The notes under the pieces are model-generated. The model made no database searches, was not told the origin of the DNA, and was given only the letters and a program-made list of their open reading frames with translations. Below, in pieces: positions 1 to 5,033 of a stretch of DNA of 6,667 nucleotides (the stretch's first letter is position 1; each line of letters begins with the position of its first letter). The position numbers were made by a program, and so were the translations under genes. Source of the stretch: Bacteroidota bacterium (GTDB taxonomy: Bacteria > Bacteroidota > Rhodothermia > Rhodothermales > UBA10348). Location: contig JAHEEH010000111.1 of assembly GCA_024640835.1 (NCBI GenBank), forward strand, positions 1 to 6,667, in the 5' to 3' direction.

Positions 1-1
1 C

Positions 2-898
2 TCCGCGGGAACCGGCGCCGCCGTGCTGGCCGGGGTCCGTCCATCGGCCGCCGCCAGGCGGGAGCTGATTCGGAAGCCGATTCCCTCGACCGGGGAGGAG
101 GTGCCCGTCATCGGCATCGGGACCAGGGACTTCCGGGCCGGCGAGGGGGCGGGCGAGATCGCTCCGTTCCTGGACACCCTGAAGGCATTCTTCGATCACG
201 GAGGCCGGATCGTCGATACGGCACCGTCCTACGGCAATTCGGAGCAGGTCCTGGGCTGGCTGTTCGACCGGCTCGATTCCCGTGACCAGGTGTTCCTGGC
301 GACCAAGGTGGACCAGGAGGGAAGGGAAGCCGGTGTCGAACGGATGGAGCGCTCGATGGAATTCCTCGGTACGGGAAAGATCGATCTCGTGCAGGTCCAC
401 AACCTGAGGGACGTGGATACGCAGCTGGCCACGCTGCGGGAGTGGAAGGAAGCAGGGCGCATCCGGTACCTGGGCATCACGACGTCGTCGAGCCGCCAGT
501 ACGAGGAGTTCGAGGCGGTCATGAAGCGGCACACGCTCGACTTCATCCAGGTCGACTACTCGCTCGCGAACCGGGGGGCGGCCGAAAGGCTGCTGCCGCT
601 CGCGGCGGACCGGGGCATGGCGGCGCTCATCAACCTCCCGTTCGGGCGTGGACGGCTCTTCGCCCGCGTCGGCGATCAGCCGCTCCCGGACTGGGCGGAG
701 GAGGCCGGCATCCAGAGCTGGGGGAATTTCTTCCTGAAGTACGTGGTGTCGCACCCCGCGGTGACGGCGGCGATCCCGGGATCGACCAAGCCGCACCATG
801 CCGCGGACAACATGGGGGCGGCCCAGGGCACGCTGCCCGATGCGGTACTGCGCAGCAGGATGGAGGCGTTCTACGACGCGCTCCCCGAAAACGGATGA
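2..898 (+). CDS. Aldo/keto reductase, probably Tat-exported (5' end outside window)
   Basis: NAD(P)H-dependent oxidoreductase of the aldo/keto reductase superfamily, reducing or oxidising a carbonyl/sugar substrate that cannot be named from sequence. The frame is open to the left edge, so the gene is partial. Numbering from the GTG at position 23, the catalytic tetrad is complete: Asp65 and Tyr70 in VDTAPSYGNSEQ, Lys95 in LATKVD, His126 in VQVHN. The C-terminal IPGSTKPHHAADN (251-263) is the usual cofactor phosphate-binding segment. The GTG is unlikely to be the true start. Reading upstream in frame gives SAGTGAAVLAGVRPSAAARR, which looks like the hydrophobic core and Ala-rich cleavage region of a Tat signal peptide; the twin-arginine itself would lie outside the window. 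The barrel proper starts near residue 15. The stop is 28 bases before the next gene on the same strand. Family assignment is firm; Tat export is inferred. Confidence 0.93.
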   Translation, partial: SAGTGAAVLAGVRPSAAARRELIRKPIPSTGEEVPVIGIGTRDFRAGEGAGEIAPFLDTLKAFFDHGGRIVDTAPSYGNSEQVLGWLFDRLDSRDQVFLATKVDQEGREAGVERMERSMEFLGTGKIDLVQVHNLRDVDTQLATLREWKEAGRIRYLGITTSSSRQYEEFEAVMKRHTLDFIQVDYSLANRGAAERLLPLAADRGMAALINLPFGRGRLFARVGDQPLPDWAEEAGIQSWGNFFLKYVVSHPAVTAAIPGSTKPHHAADNMGAAQGTLPDAVLRSRMEAFYDALPENG

Positions 899-930
899 AC
901 ACGGACACCATCCAACACCCCCTCCCATGA
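895..930 (+). CDS. Possible 11-codon linker ORF (MNTDTIQHPLP)
   Basis: A short frame that exactly bridges the gap between the aldo/keto reductase and the next gene. Its ATG (895-897) overlaps the reductase stop as ATGA, and its TGA (928-930) overlaps the ATG (927-929) of the small membrane-protein gene, again as ATGA. The peptide MNTDTIQHPLP has no recognisable motif. If translated, it could hand ribosomes from one gene to the next where no Shine-Dalgarno sequence is visible. It may equally be chance; nothing but the geometry supports it. Confidence 0.22.
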   Translation: MNTDTIQHPLP

Positions 931-1160
931 TCCGCTTCATCAGGGTTCTCGGCTACCTGTTCTCGGCCGTCGGCGTCCTGGCGCTCCTCTTCTGGATGAT
1001 CCCCGGGCTGCGGGCCATATGGCCGTTCCTGCTCGAGCTTCCCGTGCCCGTGCAAATCGGTCTGGGGACGCTTCTCCTCGGTTTTCTCCTCGTCATGGCT
1101 TCGCTGATCGCGGAACGCATCGAGGAGAGCGGGGCCGATGAGGCCCTGCGCGATCACTGA
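927..1160 (+). CDS. Small two-helix membrane protein, unknown function
   Basis: A 77-residue protein I cannot assign to a named family. It has two clear hydrophobic segments, about residues 6-25 (around VLGYLFSAVGVLALLFWM) and 43-62 (around IGLGTLLLGFLLVMASLIA). A Trp/Pro-containing linker separates them and an acidic tail follows (ERIEESGADEALRDH). Arg3 and Arg6 lie before helix 1 and Arg64 after helix 2, fitting a hairpin with both ends in the cytoplasm. I chose the ATG at 927 because the frame further upstream reads as an out-of-frame shadow of the reductase, Pro- and Arg-rich and unlike a membrane protein. No Shine-Dalgarno sequence is seen before it. The gene lies 28 bases after the reductase and 40 bases before the YbjQ gene, so it is probably co-transcribed and may be a membrane partner of YbjQ. 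That partnership is inference. Confidence 0.75.
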   Translation: MIRFIRVLGYLFSAVGVLALLFWMIPGLRAIWPFLLELPVPVQIGLGTLLLGFLLVMASLIAERIEESGADEALRDH

Positions 1161-1200
1161 CCCCTTGCCTTCACGGACTACAGCCCCTTCAGGCTCCACC

Positions 1201-1527
1201 ATGATCATCGTCAACACGGATTTCATCCAGGGATACAGCGTTCGCGAGACGCTCGGAATCGTGCGCGGCAACACCATCCGCGCGAAGCACCTGGGCAAGG
1301 ACATCATGGCTTCGCTGCGCACGCTCGTGGGAGGAGAGATCAAGGAGTACACCGAGATGCTCACCGAGGCGAGGAACGAGGCCGTGCTCCGCATGGAGGC
1401 GGAAGCCCGGAGACTCGGCGCCGATGCGGTCATCAACGTCCGCTTCATGACCTCGCAGGTCATGACCGGGGCGGCCGAAATCCTGGCGTACGGCACCGCG
1501 GTGAAGCTGCAGACCCATGCGGGATAG
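1201..1527 (+). CDS. YbjQ / UPF0145 family protein
   Basis: A 108-residue cytoplasmic protein of the YbjQ/UPF0145 family (DUF74, sometimes labelled a putative heavy-metal-binding domain). Members are small and form ring-like oligomers in known structures; biochemical function remains unclear. Family hallmarks are all present: an N-terminal strand with the GYSVRETLGIVRG pattern (11-23), the helix motif LVGGEIKEYTEML (42-54), the block EARRLGADAVINVRF (68-82), and the closing strand YGTAVKL (97-103). Length matches the usual 103-110 residues. The ATG at 1201 puts the first strand right at the N-terminus as in relatives. An in-frame ATG at 1138 would add 21 residues resembling nothing in the family. 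A weak AGG at 1191-1193 sits at plausible ribosome-binding distance. The last 11 bases overlap the next gene, suggesting translational coupling. Confidence 0.93.
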   Translation: MIIVNTDFIQGYSVRETLGIVRGNTIRAKHLGKDIMASLRTLVGGEIKEYTEMLTEARNEAVLRMEAEARRLGADAVINVRFMTSQVMTGAAEILAYGTAVKLQTHAG

Positions 1528-3028
1528 CGCACACGCGACCCTGGTCGCCGCTCTCGTCCTGCTCACCTCCTGCACGACCCACCCTTCCGTACCTCCTGAC
1601 CTCGGGCCGTTCGAGGAGACGGCGGACGTGGGCAGCACCGGTCTCGCCGGATCGGTCACGTACGACACCCTGCGGCAGGCGTACACGGTGACCGGTTCGG
1701 GCGCCAACATGTGGGCCGGCTCGGACGCGTACCGCATGGTGTGGCGCCGCATCGGGGGCGACTTCACGATCCGCGCGGAAGGCTCCTTCCGCGGTGTCGG
1801 GAACCACGAGCACCGCAAGCTCGGGGTCATCGCCCGCACGGATCCCGATCCGGAATCGCCCTACGTGGACGTCGCCGTTCATGGCGACGGACTCACGTCC
1901 ATGCAGTTCCGCCGGGCTCCGGCTGCGGACACGGAGGAGCTCCGCTCCGCGTTGACGGCGGCGGACGTCGTGCAGCTCGAACGACGGGGCGACCTTTTCG
2001 TCATGTCGGTCGCGCGGTCCGGTGACCCGTTCGTTGCGGACACGCTGGTGGGCCTTGCCCTGGGCGACTCGCTCCTGGTAGGGCTCTTCGTCTGCTCGCA
2101 CGACTCCACGGTCACCGAGACGGCCGACTTCCGCAACGTGCGGATCGTGATTCCGCCCGCAGACGGCTGGGTACCCTATCGGGATTTCATCGGGTCCCGT
2201 CTCGAGATCCTGGAGATCGACACCGGGCACCGCCGGGTGGTCCACCGGTCCGCGGGATCCCTCCAGGCGCCGAACTGGACGAAGGACGGGAAGGCGCTCC
2301 TGTACAACGAGGACGGCCTGTTGTACCGGTTCGACCTGGCGTCGGGCACGTCCTCGCCGATCGACACCGACTTCGCGAAGTCCAACAACAACGACCACGT
2401 CCTGTCCTTCGATGGATCGATGCTCGCGATCAGCCACCACAGCGAAGACCACGACGGGCAGTCGATCGTGTACACGGTCCCGGCCGGAGGGGGCGTGCCG
2501 CGGCTGGTAACCCCACTGGGGCCGTCGTACCTGCACGGATGGTCACCCGACGGCCGATTCCTGGTGTACACCGCCCTGCGGGGCGGCGATTACGACGTCT
2601 GGCGGATACCGGTCGAGGGAGGGGACGAAGTGCGGCTGACCGACGCCCCCGGACTCGACGACGGGCCGGAATACGCGCCGGGAGGCGACGCGATCTGGTT
2701 CAATTCCGTCCGGAGCGGGACCATGCAGCTGTGGCGCATGGGACCCGGTGGAGAGCATCCCGAACGGATGACCGACGACGGCTACAACGACTGGTTTCCC
2801 CACGTCTCACCCGACGGGTCGCGCATCGTCTTCCTCTCGTTCATGCCCGACGTGGATCCGGCGGACCATCCGTTCTACCGACCCGTCTACCTCCGGACGA
2901 TGCCGTCGTCCGGAGGCGCACCCCGCATCCTCGCGTACGTGTTCGGTGGCCAGGGCACGATCAACGTGCCGTCCTGGTCGCCCGACGGGCGATTCGTCGC
3001 CTTCGTATCCAATTCCGATCTCCCATGA
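1517..3028 (+). CDS. Lipoprotein with lectin-like N-domain and C-terminal PD40 (TolB-like) propeller
   Basis: A 503-residue envelope lipoprotein. The signal peptide ends in lipobox LTSC with Cys19 as the lipidated residue. Residues about 32-212 resemble a concanavalin/LamG-like (DUF1349-type) beta-sandwich, with conserved-looking patches GSGANMWAGSDAY, HRKLGVIAR (from His99), VHGDGLTSMQFRR (His122) and CSHDSTV (Cys193). Residues about 220-503 carry six PD40/WD40-like repeats: NWTKDG (253), SFDGSM (297), WSPDG (342), APGGD (387), VSPDG (430) and WSPDG (487), as in TolB-type propellers. No catalytic motif is visible. Binding of a glycan or protein ligand at the cell surface or in the periplasm is the likely role, by inference. 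Such proteins are sometimes annotated as TolB or biopolymer-transporter proteins, but no Tol system lies here. The start overlaps the YbjQ gene by 11 bases; the stop overlaps the next ATG as ATGA. Confidence 0.88.
   Translation: MRDSAHATLVAALVLLTSCTTHPSVPPDLGPFEETADVGSTGLAGSVTYDTLRQAYTVTGSGANMWAGSDAYRMVWRRIGGDFTIRAEGSFRGVGNHEHRKLGVIARTDPDPESPYVDVAVHGDGLTSMQFRRAPAADTEELRSALTAADVVQLERRGDLFVMSVARSGDPFVADTLVGLALGDSLLVGLFVCSHDSTVTETADFRNVRIVIPPADGWVPYRDFIGSRLEILEIDTGHRRVVHRSAGSLQAPNWTKDGKALLYNEDGLLYRFDLASGTSSPIDTDFAKSNNNDHVLSFDGSMLAISHHSEDHDGQSIVYTVPAGGGVPRLVTPLGPSYLHGWSPDGRFLVYTALRGGDYDVWRIPVEGGDEVRLTDAPGLDDGPEYAPGGDAIWFNSVRSGTMQLWRMGPGGEHPERMTDDGYNDWFPHVSPDGSRIVFLSFMPDVDPADHPFYRPVYLRTMPSSGGAPRILAYVFGGQGTINVPSWSPDGRFVAFVSNSDLP
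2541..2995 (+). repeat. Near-identical 20-base units inside the PD40 repeats
   Basis: Positions 2541-2560 and 2976-2995 match at 18 of 20 bases (GGTCRCCCGACGGSCGATTC). Both encode the WSPDGRF core of PD40 propeller blades, and a shorter relative (tcacccgacgggtcgcg) lies near 2807. The similarity follows from the protein repeat and shared codon choice. It is not an independent DNA element. Confidence 0.6.
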
Positions 3029-5025
3029 CCCTCCACGCTGCGGGCTCGCCCGCTCTCCTGCTCCTCCTGGGCATGCTGTCGCTCATGGCCGTCGCCTGCT
3101 CCTCCCCGACGGCCGACATCCGGCCGTCCCCGCTCTTCGATGACGGGATGGTCCTGCAGCGCGACGCGGACCTGCGCGTGTGGGGCACGGCCCGCCCCGA
3201 GGCGATGGTCACGATCGACTTCCTGGGTACGACGTTCCGTGCGCCCGCGGGACCCGACGGAAACTGGATGATTCGGCTCGATGCGGCTCCTGCCGGTGGA
3301 CCGCATGAGCTGCGGATCCACGGCGAGGGATATGACCGGACCATCCGGGACGTCCTCGTGGGGGACGTGTGGATCGCGTCGGGCCAGTCCAACATGGAAT
3401 GGACGGTCGGCGAGTCGTTCGATGCCCCGTCCGAGATCGCTTCGGCCGACGATCCCATGATCCGCCAGTTCAAGGTGCCCCATCTGTGGTCCCCGGCTCC
3501 CGTGGATTCCGTGGTGGGCGGCCCCTGGGTGCCGGCCGATCCGGAGCACGTCGGGGCCTTCACGGCGGCCGGCTATTTCTTCGCCCGGGAGATCCGTGCG
3601 CACCACGACGTGCCGATCGGCATCATCAACACGTCCTGGGGAGGAAGTCGGCTGGAGCCTTGGATGAGCGCCGAGTCCATGGGTCTGGACGAGGATGGCA
3701 TGGACGCCCTCCTGGCCAGGGAGCGAGAGGAGGAGGAGCGCATCCGGTCGATGGTCCGCGAACGGCTGGGCACGATTCCGGAGAAGGACGAGGGCCTCGT
3801 GGACGGCGTCGCGGTCTGGGCCGACCCCGACCTGGACGACTCGGGTTGGGAGCGACTCCCCGTTCCCGCCCTGTGGGAATCGGTCGGATTTCCCGGCCTG
3901 GACGGCATAGCGTGGTACCGGACCTCCTTCGAACTCTCGTCGGCGGACGCGGCCTCCGGCGTTACGCTCGGGTTGGGCCAGATCGACGATTCCGACCGAA
4001 CCTGGGTCAACGGTACCGAAGTCGGCGGCATGGACATGTCGTACAACGTGCCCCGGGTCTACGAGGTACCTGCCTCGGCGCTGCGCGAGGGCCTGAACGT
4101 GATCGCCGTGAGGGTTCAGGACACCGGAGGGGGCGGTGGCATCGCCGGGGGAAGCGACCAGGTCTTCGTGGAGACGGTTTCGGGGCGACGCCCTCTGGGA
4201 GGCGACTGGGGCTTCCGGGTGGCCGAGGTGCCCGGCCTCGACGACATGGTGATGACCGCGAACAAGAACCAGGTGCCGGTCATCCTCTACAACGCGATGA
4301 TCCACCCCCTGCTGGATTTCCGGATCGCGGGGGCCATCTGGTACCAGGGCGAATCCAATGCGGGGGGCGACGACGCGCCGGTGTACCGGGACCTTTTCGC
4401 GACCATGATCCAGGACTGGAGAACGCGGTGGGGCGTGGGCGATTTCCCGTTCGTGTGGGTGCAGCTCGCGAACTACATGGCTTCGCACGACCAGCCGTCC
4501 GAGAGTGACTGGGCCGTCCTGCGCGAGTCCCAGGGCGCGACGCTGTCGGTCTCCAACACGGCCCAGGCCGTGATCATCGACATCGGCGAGGCGGAGGACA
4601 TCCATCCGAAGAACAAGCAGGACGTGGGCTACCGGCTGGGGCTGGCCGCCCGTGCGCTGGCCTACGGCGAGGACATCGTGTATTCGGGCCCGGAGTACCG
4701 CGATCATTCGGTGGACGGCGGCCGGGTCCTGCTCGGGTTCGACCACGTGGGCGGCGGACTCACGGCGGTGGAGCGCCCCACGGAGGCCCCTCGGGCCGAG
4801 GGCCACGCGTCGGCCGATCGGCTGACCGGATTCGCGATCGCGGGAGCGGACCGGAAGTTCGTGTGGGCGGACGCCCGGATCCTCGGTGACCAGGTCATCG
4901 TGTCGAGCCCGCGGGTTCCCCGCCCTGTCGCCGTGCGCTACGCCTGGGCCGACAATCCCGACACGGCCAACCTCTTCAACGTGGAGGGCCTTCCGGCGTC
5001 CCCGTTCCGGACCGACAACTGGTGA
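3025..5025 (+). CDS. Sialate O-acetylesterase family lipoprotein (SASA/DUF303 SGNH-like hydrolase)
   Basis: A 666-residue exported carbohydrate esterase that probably removes O-acetyl groups from sialic acids or other acetylated glycans. Bacterial members of this family also act on plant and algal sugars, so the substrate is open. A lipoprotein signal ends at MAVAC (Cys25). The catalytic signatures are Ser122 in the SGQSNMEW block, IWYQGESN (438-445) and the Asp525/His527 pair in EDIHPKNK, the expected nucleophile, central and Asp-x-His elements. GIINTSWGG lies between the first two. Residues about 260-397 form an inserted galactose-binding-like jelly roll (WYRTSFEL, WVNGTEVGG, NVIAVRVQDTGGGGG), standard in longer bacterial members. 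The start at 3025 is fixed by the signal peptide and by ATGA overlap with the preceding stop; the open frame back to 2539 is a shadow of the upstream gene. No inactivating substitution is seen. Confidence 0.93.
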   Translation: MTLHAAGSPALLLLLGMLSLMAVACSSPTADIRPSPLFDDGMVLQRDADLRVWGTARPEAMVTIDFLGTTFRAPAGPDGNWMIRLDAAPAGGPHELRIHGEGYDRTIRDVLVGDVWIASGQSNMEWTVGESFDAPSEIASADDPMIRQFKVPHLWSPAPVDSVVGGPWVPADPEHVGAFTAAGYFFAREIRAHHDVPIGIINTSWGGSRLEPWMSAESMGLDEDGMDALLAREREEEERIRSMVRERLGTIPEKDEGLVDGVAVWADPDLDDSGWERLPVPALWESVGFPGLDGIAWYRTSFELSSADAASGVTLGLGQIDDSDRTWVNGTEVGGMDMSYNVPRVYEVPASALREGLNVIAVRVQDTGGGGGIAGGSDQVFVETVSGRRPLGGDWGFRVAEVPGLDDMVMTANKNQVPVILYNAMIHPLLDFRIAGAIWYQGESNAGGDDAPVYRDLFATMIQDWRTRWGVGDFPFVWVQLANYMASHDQPSESDWAVLRESQGATLSVSNTAQAVIIDIGEAEDIHPKNKQDVGYRLGLAARALAYGEDIVYSGPEYRDHSVDGGRVLLGFDHVGGGLTAVERPTEAPRAEGHASADRLTGFAIAGADRKFVWADARILGDQVIVSSPRVPRPVAVRYAWADNPDTANLFNVEGLPASPFRTDNW

Positions 5026-5033
5026 CCACGGAC
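5026..5033. other. 8-base gap between converging genes
   Basis: Only eight bases separate the stop of the esterase (TGA at 5023-5025, plus strand) from the stop of the S9 peptidase (TCA at 5034-5036, minus strand). A short hairpin with stem CCGC/GCGG (5038-5049) lies just inside the peptidase gene. It has a four-base-pair stem and no T-tract, so I do not call it a terminator. Unless termination is Rho-dependent, each transcript would run antisense into the other gene. Confidence 0.8.

Noticed and set aside
1138..1200. Alternative upstream ATG for the YbjQ gene adding 21 residues
   Set aside because: The added residues do not resemble the family N-terminus, and the ATG lies inside the membrane-protein gene; 1201 gives the family's normal length. 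A coupled start at 1138 cannot be wholly excluded.
1161..1200. Imperfect repeat of ccccttgccttca / ccccttcagg as a regulatory site before YbjQ
   Set aside because: Too short and imperfect to separate from chance, and no promoter-like elements accompany it.
630..1532. 300-codon minus-strand frame across the reductase, membrane-protein and YbjQ genes
   Set aside because: It overlaps three supported plus-strand genes and their gaps, with no recognisable domain.
1460..2536. 358-codon minus-strand frame opposite the lipoprotein gene
   Set aside because: Its composition is typical of an antisense shadow (Arg, Val, Asp, His rich), with no motif; the plus strand carries lipobox and PD40 repeats.
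2539..3024. 162-codon N-terminal extension of the esterase frame
   Set aside because: It lies out of frame inside the PD40 propeller gene, has Arg-rich low-quality composition, and the lipoprotein signal peptide starts at 3025.
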